In this document: piece by piece, positions 47,797-58,818 of the stretch
How the letters are laid out: the number at the start of each line of letters is the position of its first letter
Numbering within the stretch: the stretch's first letter is position 1
From: Microbacterium sp. 70-16
Lineage (GTDB): Bacteria > Actinomycetota > Actinomycetes > Actinomycetales > Microbacteriaceae
Assembly: GCF_001898315.1 (NCBI RefSeq)
Contig: NZ_MKTQ01000014.1
Coordinates: 409,087 to 473,086 of the forward strand
Length of the DNA stretch: 64,000 bases
Direction: 5' to 3'
Program-made: the position numbers and the translations under genes
The notes under the pieces: generated by a model
Databases searched by the model: none
The model's input: the letters and a program-made list of their open reading frames with translations, nothing else
What the model was told of the DNA's origin: nothing

Positions 47797-48426
47797 ATGA
47801 GGAACACTCGGGCATCCGCCATCGCCGCCGTCGCCGCGTTGTGCGGCCTGCTGCTCACCGCCTGCGCGACGTCGGCCGCGCCCGGTACCGCCGGCGCTCC
47901 CGCGCTCCCCGACGTCGTCTCGGGCCTGCCCGACGGCGAGGTGCTCGCGCAGGGCACTGTGATGGATGCCGGCGGCGAGCTCGAACTGTGCCTCGGCGCG
48001 ATCATGGAGTCCTATCCCCCGCAGTGTCACGGCATCCCGCTGGTCGGCTGGTCGTGGGGCGGCGTCGAGGGATCCGAGCAGGAAGGCGACATCCGCTGGG
48101 GTGCGTACGCCGTGCAGGGCACGTACGACGGCACCTCGTTCACGGTCACGCAGCCGCCGATCATGCTCGCGCTCTTCGATCCGGCGATGCGCGACGACCC
48201 GACCGGCGGCGTGCCCGGACCGGCCGACGAGGCGACGCTGACCGCGACGCAGGATGACCTGAACACCCAGCTCGGCGACCGCGTGCTCTCGTCGTGGCCG
48301 CAGGACGGGCGCGTGTGGGTACAGGTCGTCTGGGACGACGGAATGCTGCAGGATGCCGCGGATGCCCGCTACGGCGACGACGTCGTGCTCGTGCAGTCCG
48401 CGCTGCAACTCGTCAGTGCACCATAG
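47797..48426 (+). CDS. predicted lipoprotein of unknown function
   Basis: 209 residues. Lipoprotein signal peptide ending LTAC (C23). The mature part contains a block LCLGAIMESYPPQCHGIPLVGW (~residues 67-88, two Cys that could form a disulfide) and no recognised domain. Divergent from leuA with a 62-nt shared promoter region. Homologues with this Cys-containing segment appear in other actinobacteria as hypothetical lipoproteins, to my recollection; function unknown. Confidence 0.75.
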   Translation: MRNTRASAIAAVAALCGLLLTACATSAAPGTAGAPALPDVVSGLPDGEVLAQGTVMDAGGELELCLGAIMESYPPQCHGIPLVGWSWGGVEGSEQEGDIRWGAYAVQGTYDGTSFTVTQPPIMLALFDPAMRDDPTGGVPGPADEATLTATQDDLNTQLGDRVLSSWPQDGRVWVQVVWDDGMLQDAADARYGDDVVLVQSALQLVSAP

Positions 48427-48497
48427 CCCAGGCATAGGAACCGCAAAGGAGGGTCGGTTGGAATCGTCTCATTGAAAGCGTGTGCTGACAGGAGACG

Positions 48498-49664
48498 ATG
48501 ATGAGACGACGGACGAAGATCGCCACAGGCGTGATAGCTGCGACGCTGCTGCTCGCGGGCTGCGGAGCGACCGCTCTGGAGAGCACCGACAGCACGGCGG
48601 TCTCTGCCGGCACCAGCACGACGACCACCGAGGAGTCCTCGACGTCGACCACGGTCGACACGACGGTCTCGGGCGTCGACGTCGACTGGAGCTCTCTGCC
48701 CACGACCGATGTGACTCTCACCGATGACGGCATCACGATCACCGAGGCCGGCACCTACGTGCTGACTGGCTCGTCGACCGGACAGGTCGTCGTGAACAGC
48801 GATGGCGCCGTGCGCCTGATCCTCAACGGCGTGACGATCGACAGCTCGGCAGGAGCCGCGATCCAGGTCGACAACGCCGAGCTCACCGTCATCGAGCTCG
48901 CCGACGGCACGACCAACACGGTGTCGGATGCCGGAACGCGCAGCGACGAGGCGATCGACGGAGCCATCTATTCGTCTGACGATCTCTACATCACCGGCAC
49001 CGGTTCGCTCACGGTCACCGCGAACTTCGCCGACGGCATCGTCGGCAAGGACGACCTGTGGATCCTCGGCGGCACGATCTCGGTGACGAGCGTCGACGAC
49101 GGCATCCGCGGCAAGGACTCGCTGACGATCAGCGGCGGCACCCTTACGATCGACGCGGCCGAGGATGCCCTGAAGTCGAGCAACGACACCGACGCCGGCA
49201 AGGGTGTGCTCACGATCACCGGCGGCGACATCACGATCACGGCGGGCGATGACGCGATCAAGGCCGAGCAGGCGATCTCGATCACGGGCGGCACGATCGA
49301 CATCACGACCTCGGTCGAGGGATTCGAGGCACCCGTCATCGTGATCGACGGCGGCACGATCAGCCTCTACGCCTCGGACGACGGCATCAACGCCTCGGCA
49401 TCCGCGATCGTCACCTCGGGCCTGAGCATCACGATCAACGGCGGCGACATCACGATTGAGATGGGCTCGGGCGACACCGATGCGATCGACAGCAACGGTG
49501 ACCTCACCATCACGGGCGGAACGCTCAACATCACCGCCCAGTCGTCGTTCGACTACGACGGCACCGGCACGATGACCGGTGGCAACATCACCGTCAACGG
49601 GTCGACAGTGACGCAGCTGTCGAACTCGATGATGGGTGGCGGAGGCGGCAGCCGCCGGCCCTGA
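48498..49664 (+). CDS. lipoprotein with Cthe_2159-like carbohydrate-binding beta-helix
   Basis: 388 residues. Signal peptide ending LAGC (C22), then a ~40-residue Thr/Ser linker. A right-handed parallel beta-helix follows, made of repeated units of the form DGI-GKD-L-I-GGT-I (for example at ~170-330, with GGTISV, GGTLTI, GGDITI, GGTIDI, GGTISL). This pattern matches the Cthe_2159 family, which binds cellulose or acidic polysaccharide and resembles pectate lyases. The C-terminus ends in a Gly-rich tail. Probably surface-exposed and calcium-binding through the Asp-rich loops. Start at the first of two adjacent ATGs; AGGAGA precedes. Confidence 0.82.
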   Translation: MMRRRTKIATGVIAATLLLAGCGATALESTDSTAVSAGTSTTTTEESSTSTTVDTTVSGVDVDWSSLPTTDVTLTDDGITITEAGTYVLTGSSTGQVVVNSDGAVRLILNGVTIDSSAGAAIQVDNAELTVIELADGTTNTVSDAGTRSDEAIDGAIYSSDDLYITGTGSLTVTANFADGIVGKDDLWILGGTISVTSVDDGIRGKDSLTISGGTLTIDAAEDALKSSNDTDAGKGVLTITGGDITITAGDDAIKAEQAISITGGTIDITTSVEGFEAPVIVIDGGTISLYASDDGINASASAIVTSGLSITINGGDITIEMGSGDTDAIDSNGDLTITGGTLNITAQSSFDYDGTGTMTGGNITVNGSTVTQLSNSMMGGGGGSRRP

Positions 49665-49684
49665 TTCCTCCGGCGCGCTGCTCT

Positions 49685-49716
49685 GCGGCGGGGTCCACGC
49701 AAGTGGGCCCCGCCGC
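49685..49716. terminator. terminator after the beta-helix lipoprotein gene
   Basis: Arms GCGGCGGGG/CCCCGCCGC continuing as CCAC/GTGG with one mismatch, 4-nt loop, 20 nt after the stop codon. It separates this gene from the CHAT operon. Confidence 0.7.
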
Positions 49717-49836
49717 TTCGCGTGGGTGCGGCGATGCGGGTGTCTCGCCGCGGTGGTGTATCTAGCCGTGCGCTGGGCGCCTCATTACGATCAGCATCGA
49801 GACATCGTGGGATGCCGCGTGCGTGGTGGGGGTGCC

Positions 49837-51960
49837 ATGAGATCGCCGGAGGAACGGGCCGTCGAGGTCGTCGTGCTCGCGAACAGCTTTCGCGCGGGAC
49901 GCGATGCGATCGCGCGCGACTTTCCCGCCTCGGTCACCGCGCTGTATGACGCGGTCATCACCCGTCCCGAGTGGGCGTCGGCGGCGACGCTGACCGAGCA
50001 GGCGCTCGTCATCGCGCACGTGCTCGAGGACTCCCCCGAGCTCGCCGCGGCCTATCAGGCCGACGTCGACGCGGGCCTCCTCGGCTTCGGCGCCGGCGAC
50101 GATGCCGAGGTGGATGCCGCGATCCACAGTGTGCAGGATGCCCTCGAGCCGAAAGCCGAGATGGCGGGGCCGGATGATGGGCTGCTCAGCGGCCCGGTCG
50201 ACGGCGACACCGACACGGCGTGGCGTCCTCTTCCCGGCGGTGAGCCCGGGCCGCCGCCGGTACCGTCTCCGTCGCCGGCTCCGTCCGTGCCGCCGGCTCC
50301 GTCCGTGCCGCCGGCCACGCCGCCACCGCCTCCAATGCCTGCCCCGGTCGTGCCACCGGCCACCCCGGCCACGCCACCGCCTGCAGACGCACCACCCGCC
50401 GACGCGGTCCAGACCTGGCTCAACGCCGAACTCAATGATCCGCACGCTGCCCTTCAGGTGGCGCAGACGCGTACTCTCGCTCTCTCCTACGGCGAGAAGA
50501 GCGAGCAGGCCGTCGCCGCGGCCGCCGCGACGCTCATGATCCCGCGCGACGAGGCGACGATCGACGTCACCGTCACCCTCGCGAGCACCGACTTCACGGT
50601 GCCGCCGTTCCCGCAGCAGCTGCGGATCGGTCGCGACGGGCACTCGGTCGGGCGCGCCCTGTTCGACATCACGCCGCTGCATTCCGGCCCGTCGACGCTG
50701 AGCGTCCTGGTCGATGTGAAAGGCAACTTCCTGCAGCGACTCGAGATCACGTTCGACGTCGGCGCGGCATCCACCCCCGACATCACGAACTACGGTCGTC
50801 CGGCGGCCGCGGCATCCGTCCTCGAAGAACGCACCGCCACGATGCAGTTCATGCCCGCCGTCGGCGGCTATCAGTTGATTGCGCCGGCCGTCGCGGCCGA
50901 GCCGATCGACGTGCTCGTCACGCAGGATCAGCTCGCGGCGCGCATCCAGAGCGTGCGCGACGCACTGCTGGGCGTTGTGTCAGATCCCGCCGTGTCACTC
51001 AATCTCGACATCGCCAAGGAGCTCGGTGATCAGGCGCTGAGCACGCTCGCTTTCGAGGGGTTCCGGCTGTTCCAAGCGATCTTCGCAGGCCCGCAGGCGG
51101 GGGCCGAGCTGCGCTCGGTCGGTGCGTGGCTGCGCGAGACCCTCAGCGGCGATGTGACGACACTGCAGGTCGTCTCGAGCGGATTCCCGGTGCCGTGGGC
51201 GCTCATGTATCTGACCGAGCGCTTCGATGCGACCCCGCTCACGTGGGACAACTTCATCGGCATGCGGCACGTCGTCGAGCAGATTCCGATGGCCGAGATC
51301 GCCGCAGTGCCTCCGGCCCCGACGATCGCATCGACGCCCGAGCTGAGTGTCCGCGTGCTGCTCAACGAGGGCATCGACGCCCAGATGCCGTCGCATCCGA
51401 TCGCGACGCAACGCGAGTATTGGACAGGTCGGGGCGTGGCTTTGACCGAGGGCACGAAGGTCGACGACCTCGTGAGGTCCGCGCTGCTGCCCGCCGCGAC
51501 CGACAAGGTGCTCTACCTCTTCTGCCACGCCGTCGCGTCGCCGACCGACTCCGACGACTCGCACCTGATCCTGTCGGGCGGGCAGAGCGTCACCCTCGCC
51601 CAACTGTCGGTATACGCGCCGATCGAAGACGCCCTGCCTGCGCATCCGCTCGTCTTCATCAACGCGTGCGAGTCGGCAGAGCTCTCGCCCAACTTCTACG
51701 ACGGCTTCGTGCCGTACTTCCTCGCGAAGGGCGCGCGCGGCGTCATCGGCACCGAGTGCAAGACGCCGGGGCTGTTCGCGAGCGAGTGGGCGAAGGCGTT
51801 CTTCGACGAGTTGTTCGCGGGCAAGTCTCTCGGCGAGGTCGTGCTCGACCTGCGGCGGCGCTTCTTGGCGGAGCACAACAACCCGCTCGGCCTGCTCTAC
51901 GGCATCCACTGCGACACCGATACCCGGGTCGACCCTGCGCTGGTCGGCGCAGTGCACTGA
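49837..51960 (+). CDS. CHAT-domain (caspase-like) protein
   Basis: 707 residues. Residues 1-110 are an acidic helical domain, ~130-190 a Pro-rich linker, ~190-480 an unassigned beta-rich then helical region. The C-terminal ~220 residues are a CHAT domain: catalytic His is H564 in YLFCHAVA and catalytic Cys is C611 in VFINACESAE, followed by GARGVIGTECKTPG and the SLGEVVLDLRRRFL helix. CHAT proteins are caspase-like peptidases, often part of bacterial immunity or regulated cell death. ATG 49837 with GGTGGGGGTG upstream; a TACGAT -10 candidate lies at 49786-49791. Followed 16 nt later by an alpha/beta hydrolase gene, so the two form an operon. Function in defence is inference. Confidence 0.88.
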   Translation: MRSPEERAVEVVVLANSFRAGRDAIARDFPASVTALYDAVITRPEWASAATLTEQALVIAHVLEDSPELAAAYQADVDAGLLGFGAGDDAEVDAAIHSVQDALEPKAEMAGPDDGLLSGPVDGDTDTAWRPLPGGEPGPPPVPSPSPAPSVPPAPSVPPATPPPPPMPAPVVPPATPATPPPADAPPADAVQTWLNAELNDPHAALQVAQTRTLALSYGEKSEQAVAAAAATLMIPRDEATIDVTVTLASTDFTVPPFPQQLRIGRDGHSVGRALFDITPLHSGPSTLSVLVDVKGNFLQRLEITFDVGAASTPDITNYGRPAAAASVLEERTATMQFMPAVGGYQLIAPAVAAEPIDVLVTQDQLAARIQSVRDALLGVVSDPAVSLNLDIAKELGDQALSTLAFEGFRLFQAIFAGPQAGAELRSVGAWLRETLSGDVTTLQVVSSGFPVPWALMYLTERFDATPLTWDNFIGMRHVVEQIPMAEIAAVPPAPTIASTPELSVRVLLNEGIDAQMPSHPIATQREYWTGRGVALTEGTKVDDLVRSALLPAATDKVLYLFCHAVASPTDSDDSHLILSGGQSVTLAQLSVYAPIEDALPAHPLVFINACESAELSPNFYDGFVPYFLAKGARGVIGTECKTPGLFASEWAKAFFDELFAGKSLGEVVLDLRRRFLAEHNNPLGLLYGIHCDTDTRVDPALVGAVH

Positions 51961-51976
51961 ACCGGAAGGATCTCGT

Positions 51977-53332
51977 ATGTCTCTGAGGCGCATTCCCGGT
52001 AAGAACCAGGAGTACTTCCTGATCAGCTACGACAAGAAGGGGCGCGAGGTGCCGGATGCCGACGGGTCGTCGGCGAGCCAGGCGATGCTCGACGCGCTGA
52101 CGGCGCCGGGCAGCGCCGTCACCGACGTGTTCGTCCTGAGCCACGGCTGGCAGGGCGACTACGACGACGCGATCAGTCAATATGACAGGTGGGTCGGTGC
52201 GGCGGACCCCGACACCGCAGACGACGGCATCCGGCCATTCGTCGTGGGGCTGCACTGGCCGAGCAAGGCATGGAGCGACCGCGAGTTGCGCAGTGCGCCG
52301 AGCGGTCTTCTCGGCGACGACCCGGAACCCGCCGCGGACGGCATGACGGTCGACGAAGCCGTCGACGAGTACGCCGCGACCCTCGGTGACGATGCCGACA
52401 CGCGTGCCGCTCTGGCCGCGGTGCTGACGTACGCGTCGACCGTCGATCCGGCACGGGATGCCTCAGCCGCCGACGCGCTGCCGACGTCGGTGGCATCCGC
52501 CTATCGACAGCTCGCCGGCGCCGCGGGCGCGGAGCCCGGTGACGACCCGCTGCTCGGCGGGGGGTGGGATCCGGCCGTGGCGTTCGCGGGTGCGCTCACT
52601 GGGCCCGCCGACGACGGACTTCTCGGCGACGGGATCTTCAGCAAGCTGCGCGAGGCGATCTTGACGCCGCTGCGGCAGCTGACGTTCTGGCACGGCAAGA
52701 ATCAGGCGCGCGAGTTCGGCGAGAGCGGAGCGGCCGACCTCGTGCGCGAGATCATGCGCGCGACACCGGCCAAGACGCGCGTGCACCTGATGGGCCACAG
52801 CTTCGGGACGATCGTGGTGTCGGGCGCCGTCCGCGGGCCGGGCGCGCGGCCTGCGCCACCGCCGCGGCCCGTCAGCTCGATGCTGCTCGTGCAGGGCGCC
52901 GTGTCGCTGTGGGCGTTCGCCGAGAGCGCTCCGGCGGTCTTCGGCGGCGGGCGCGGGTACTTCGCCGATGTCGTGACGCCCGCGTTCGTCTCGGGGCCGA
53001 TCGTCGTGACGCGCTCGAAGTGGGACTACGCGGTCGGCAAGTTCTATCCGCTCGCCGTGCGGCTGGCGGGTCAATACCTGCTGGGTGACGAGCCCAAGTA
53101 CGGCGGGATCGGCGCGTTCGGGGCCGTCGGCGTCTCGGGCTCCGTCGAGCTGCCTGCCCTCGCGCCGAGCGCACGCGTCGACGGCCCGTTCACACCGCAC
53201 ACGCTCTACAACATCGATGCGAGTGGCGTGATTGCCCACCTCGACGGCGCCGCGGGTGCGCACAACGACCTCGCGCATCCCGAGCTGTCCTGGCTCGCCT
53301 GGACCATGGCGACCGCCCGCCCCGCGCACTGA
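51977..53332 (+). CDS. alpha/beta hydrolase partner of the CHAT protein
   Basis: 451 residues. Nucleophile elbow GHSFGT puts Ser at S275; D350 in SKWDYAVGKFYPLA and H429 in GAHNDLAHPE complete a plausible triad. VFVLSHGWQGDYDDAI (~52-67) is the oxyanion-hole strand. Residues ~100-230 are a variable, mostly helical insertion. There is no signal peptide or membrane segment, so it is cytoplasmic; a lipase, esterase or peptidase activity is possible. GGAAGGA precedes the ATG by 6 nt. Pairing with the CHAT gene suggests the peptidase activates it or that both form an effector complex; this is inferred. Confidence 0.82.
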   Translation: MSLRRIPGKNQEYFLISYDKKGREVPDADGSSASQAMLDALTAPGSAVTDVFVLSHGWQGDYDDAISQYDRWVGAADPDTADDGIRPFVVGLHWPSKAWSDRELRSAPSGLLGDDPEPAADGMTVDEAVDEYAATLGDDADTRAALAAVLTYASTVDPARDASAADALPTSVASAYRQLAGAAGAEPGDDPLLGGGWDPAVAFAGALTGPADDGLLGDGIFSKLREAILTPLRQLTFWHGKNQAREFGESGAADLVREIMRATPAKTRVHLMGHSFGTIVVSGAVRGPGARPAPPPRPVSSMLLVQGAVSLWAFAESAPAVFGGGRGYFADVVTPAFVSGPIVVTRSKWDYAVGKFYPLAVRLAGQYLLGDEPKYGGIGAFGAVGVSGSVELPALAPSARVDGPFTPHTLYNIDASGVIAHLDGAAGAHNDLAHPELSWLAWTMATARPAH

Positions 53333-53352
53333 GACGCACCCGGTCCGCGCGC

Positions 53353-53443
53353 TGGTTTCGATACGCCTCGCTGCGCGAGGCTACTCAACCTTGACCCGGA
53401 CCGCGTCAAGTCCGCTCCGCGGCCGTGACCCGGACCGCGTCAA
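53353..53443. repeat. REP-like intergenic palindrome plus 17-bp direct repeat
   Basis: GGTTTCGATACGCCTCGCTG followed by CGCGAGGCTACTCAACC contains GCCTCG-ctgcg-CGAGGC (53365-53381). The flanks GGTT/AACC extend the symmetry of the element. This GTTTCGATACG...TACTCAACC wording recurs in intergenic regions of Microbacteriaceae, as I recall. Next to it GACCCGGACCGCGTCAA occurs twice (53393-53409 and 53427-53443); the second copy includes the era stop codon. Confidence 0.65.
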
Positions 53444-54333
53444 AAACCGAGGCGGCCGAGCTGCTTGGGGTCGCGCTGCCATTCCTTCGCGACGCGCACG
53501 TGCAGCTTCAGGAACACGCGCGTGCCCACGAGCGGCTCGATCTGGGCGCGGGCGCGCGTGCCGACGTCGCGCAGGCGCGAGCCCTTGTGCCCGATGATGA
53601 TCGCCTTCTGGCTGTCGCGCTCGACGACGACGTTCGCGTAGATGTCGGTCATCGACCCGTCCTCACGCTCGGCCAGGTCTTCGATCGTGACGGCGATCGA
53701 GTGCGGCAGCTCGTCGCGCACACCCTCAAGCGCCGCCTCGCGGATGATCTCGGCGATGCGATCCTCGAGCGACTCATCGGTGACGACGCCCTCTTCGTAC
53801 AGCGCCGGACCCTCGGGCATGAGCGTCAACAGCTCGTCGGCGAGCACGTCGAGCTGCTCGCCCGCGACGGCCGACAGCGGGATGACCGCGGCCCAGTCCT
53901 CGCGCAGGCTGTCGACCTCCATGAGGCGCTCGGTGATCTCGTCGCGTGACGCGATGTCGGTCTTCGTGACGATCGCGACCTTCTTCGCGCGGCCGTAGCC
54001 GTCCAGCGACGCGGCGATGCGGCGGTCACCGGGGCCGATCTTCTCGGTCGCCGGCACGAGGAACCCGATGGCATCCACGTCGCCGAGCACCTGCTCGACG
54101 AGATCGTTGAGACGCTGGCCGAGCAGGGTGCGGGGCTTGTGGATCCCCGGCGTGTCGACGATCACGAGCTGCCCGCCGGGACGGTTCAGGATGCCCCGGA
54201 TCGCGCGCCGCGTCGTCTGCGGCTTGTCGGATGTGATCGCGACCTTCTCACCCACCAGGGCGTTGGTCAGCGTGGACTTGCCGACGTTCGGCCGCCCCAC
54301 GAACGTCACGAACCCCGATCGTGTCTCGGTCAT
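53440..54333 (-). CDS. era: GTPase Era
   Basis: 297 residues. Ribosome-assembly GTPase acting on 16S rRNA. G1 is GRPNVGKST, G3 DTPG, G4 TKTD (Thr instead of Asn at the first position, seen in other actinobacterial Era), C-terminal KH domain VVVERDSQKAIIIGHKGSRLRD. It overlaps the CNNM-type gene by 4 nt and ends the phoH-ybeY-era operon. Confidence 0.96.
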   Translation of the reverse strand: MTETRSGFVTFVGRPNVGKSTLTNALVGEKVAITSDKPQTTRRAIRGILNRPGGQLVIVDTPGIHKPRTLLGQRLNDLVEQVLGDVDAIGFLVPATEKIGPGDRRIAASLDGYGRAKKVAIVTKTDIASRDEITERLMEVDSLREDWAAVIPLSAVAGEQLDVLADELLTLMPEGPALYEEGVVTDESLEDRIAEIIREAALEGVRDELPHSIAVTIEDLAEREDGSMTDIYANVVVERDSQKAIIIGHKGSRLRDVGTRARAQIEPLVGTRVFLKLHVRVAKEWQRDPKQLGRLGF

Positions 54334-55775
54334 CTCTGTTCGCCCTTCTGCACGTCGACCTTCTTCGTGTCGACCTTCTTGGCGTCGGCTTTCGGCGCGT
54401 CGCTCTTCTTCCGTTCAGACTTCTGCCGTTCCGGTTTCTGCACCGGGACGGCGCCCGTGCGGGGCGCCCGTGTCGGCTTCGCGGTGGATGCCGGGGCGAG
54501 GGCCGCTTCGGCCGCCACGAGGGCGTCACTGGCCTGCACGAAGACGGTCGCCAGGCCCCGCCCGCGGCCGCGCGCGGTGCCACCGGTGAGGATGAGTCCG
54601 CCGTACTCGGCCGTCGCGCCCGGCTGCGGCACGCGCTCGAGAAGCTTGCCCAGAAGACCGCCGATCGAATCGACGTCATCGTCGTCGAGTTCGATGCCGA
54701 ACAGCTCGCCGACCTCGTCGAGGCCGAGTCGCGCGCTGACGCGGAAGCGCCCGTCGCCGAGGTCGGTGATCTCGCTCGAGCGCGGGTCGTACTCGTCGGC
54801 GATCTCGCCGACGAGCTCTTCGATGAGGTCTTCGAGGGTCACGAGCCCCGCGACGCCGCCGTACTCGTCGACGACGAGGCACACGTGCACGGCATCCCGC
54901 TTCATCTGCTGCAGCAGCGTCTCCACCTTCATCGATTCCGGAACGAAGACAGCCGGGCGGGCGATGGGAGCGATGGGAGCGTCGCGCCAGCCGGACTCGT
55001 CGCGGAAGCCGAACTGCACGAGGTCCTTCAGATAGAGGACGCCGACGACGTCGTCCGCGTCGGCGTCGACGATCGGCGCCCGCGAGATGCCCTTGTCGAG
55101 GAAGATCCTCATCGCCTCGCGGGTGGAGGTCGAGGCATCCACCGTCACCATGTCGGTGCGCGGGACCATGACGGCGCGCACGATCGTGTCGGTGAAGTCG
55201 AACACCGAGTGGATGAGCTCGCGATCGTCCTCTTCGATGAGGTCTTGCGAGGCGGCCTCGTCGACCATCGAGAGCAACTGCTCCTCGCTCGCGAACGACG
55301 TGCCGCGCTGCACCCCGGGCGTGACCCGATTGCCGATCACGACGAGAAGATGCGCGAGCGGCCCGAGGATGACGCGGGCACCGCGGATGACCGGCGCGCA
55401 CGCGCGCAGCAGGCCCTTCGCGTGCTGCCGGCCGACCGCACGCGGACTCGCGCCCACGAGCACGAACGAGACCGCCGTCATCAGGACGGCCGCCGCCAGC
55501 ATCGCCCACCAGATGTTGCCGAACAACAGCGTGAAGGCGACCGTGACGATCACCGCCGCGGTCGTCTCGGCCAGAATCCTGATGAAAACGACCGCATTGC
55601 CGTGTGCTTCGGGATCGGCGGCGACAGCCGCCAGCGCTGGGCCGTTGCGGCCGCTCGCCGAGAGGTCGAGCAGGTCGGCTCGCGAGGTGACGCTGAGTGC
55701 GGCATCGAGCGCCGCCATCAGACCGCCGAGTGCGACCAGCAGCACCGCCGCGACCAGCAGCAGGAACTCGGTCAT
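54330..55775 (-). CDS. CNNM/CorC-type membrane protein with CBS pair
   Basis: 481 residues. N-terminal DUF21/CNNM membrane region (helices at ~3-25, 70-110), tandem CBS domains (~205-330: DTIVRAVMVPRTDMVTVDA and VFVPESMKVETLLQQMKRD) and a CorC_HlyC domain (~350-425). Such proteins are implicated in Mg2+ or other divalent cation handling. The last ~50 residues are Lys/Asp/Arg low complexity with KKVDTKKVD repeats. In actinobacteria this gene regularly lies between ybeY and era, as here; overlaps both by 4 nt. Confidence 0.92.
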   Translation of the reverse strand: MTEFLLLVAAVLLVALGGLMAALDAALSVTSRADLLDLSASGRNGPALAAVAADPEAHGNAVVFIRILAETTAAVIVTVAFTLLFGNIWWAMLAAAVLMTAVSFVLVGASPRAVGRQHAKGLLRACAPVIRGARVILGPLAHLLVVIGNRVTPGVQRGTSFASEEQLLSMVDEAASQDLIEEDDRELIHSVFDFTDTIVRAVMVPRTDMVTVDASTSTREAMRIFLDKGISRAPIVDADADDVVGVLYLKDLVQFGFRDESGWRDAPIAPIARPAVFVPESMKVETLLQQMKRDAVHVCLVVDEYGGVAGLVTLEDLIEELVGEIADEYDPRSSEITDLGDGRFRVSARLGLDEVGELFGIELDDDDVDSIGGLLGKLLERVPQPGATAEYGGLILTGGTARGRGRGLATVFVQASDALVAAEAALAPASTAKPTRAPRTGAVPVQKPERQKSERKKSDAPKADAKKVDTKKVDVQKGEQR

Positions 55776-56235
55776 GTGCGACGGCGGCGCTCGGAGACGT
55801 GGAACGACTGGATCAGGTCGCGCTGCAGACCGAACATCTCACGCTCTTCCGCGGGCTCGGCGTGGTCGAACCCGAGCAGGTGCAGCGTGCCGTGCGTCGT
55901 CAGCAGGATCAGCTCGTCCAGCGTCGAGTGCCCGGCGGCCTGCGCCTGCGTCTCGGCGACCTGCGGGCAGAGCACGATGTCGCCGAGCAGACCGGCTGGC
56001 GTGGGCTGCTCGGCCGTGCCGGGCCGCAGTTCGTCCATCGGGAAGCTCAGCACGTCGGTCGGGCCCGGCTCGTCCATCCACTGCACGTGCAGCGCTTCCA
56101 TGGCGCCCTCGTCGACGAGGAGGATCGCGACGTCGGCATCCGCGCTCACGTGCAACTCGCCGAGGTTGTGCTCGGTGAGGCGCAGCAGGACCGTCTCGTC
56201 GATGTCGATCCCGGACTCGTTCGTGATCTCAATCG

Positions 56236-56239
<4 letters not shown>
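55772..56239 (-). CDS. ybeY: rRNA maturation RNase YbeY
   Basis: 155 residues. The metal-binding HGTLHLLGFDH motif (H-x3-H-x5-H) near residue 115-125 defines the family. It acts in 16S rRNA 3'-end maturation and 70S quality control. Overlaps phoH and the CNNM-type gene by 4 nt each. Confidence 0.96.
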
Positions 56240-58426
<2,187 letters not shown>

Positions 58427-58434
<8 letters not shown>

Positions 58435-58774
58435 CGAGGCTCCCCTCAGACAGCCCACCCGCGAGCACGTGCGCGTGCACATGGAACACGGTCTGACCCG
58501 CGCCCGCGCCGGTGTTGAACACGAGGCGGAAGTCACCGTCGGAGTGCTCGGCGGCGACAGTGTTCGCAAGACCCACGACCTCGGCGAGCAGCGCCGGGTC
58601 ACCCGCGGCGAGCTCGACGACGTCGCGGTACTGGGCCGTCTTGGGGATCACGAGCAGGTGCACGGGAGCCTTCGGCGCGATGTCGCGGATCGCGAACGCG
58701 TTCTCGGTCTGCGCGATGATCTCGGAGGGGATCTCGCCCTGCAGGATGCGCGTGAAGATCGACGGTTCGCTCAT
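58427..58774 (-). CDS. HIT-family nucleotide hydrolase
   Basis: 115 residues. The histidine triad VFHVHAHVLAGG lies near residues 97-108. HIT proteins of this HINT-like size hydrolyse AMP conjugates such as AMP-lysine. ATG 58774 is 6 nt from a TAGACT box, giving a leaderless transcript that may also drive phoH-ybeY-era. Overlaps phoH by 8 nt. Confidence 0.93.
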
Positions 58775-58780
58775 GCGTTC

Positions 58781-58786
58781 AGTCTA
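58781..58786 (-). promoter_or_regulatory. -10 box of HIT-phoH-ybeY-era operon (leaderless)
   Basis: TAGACT on the minus strand with 6 nt to the HIT ATG, in the 44-nt gap after rsmE. Confidence 0.55.
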
Positions 58787-58818
58787 TTGCGGGCCCGCCT
58801 CTGCGTGGCGGCGACGCG

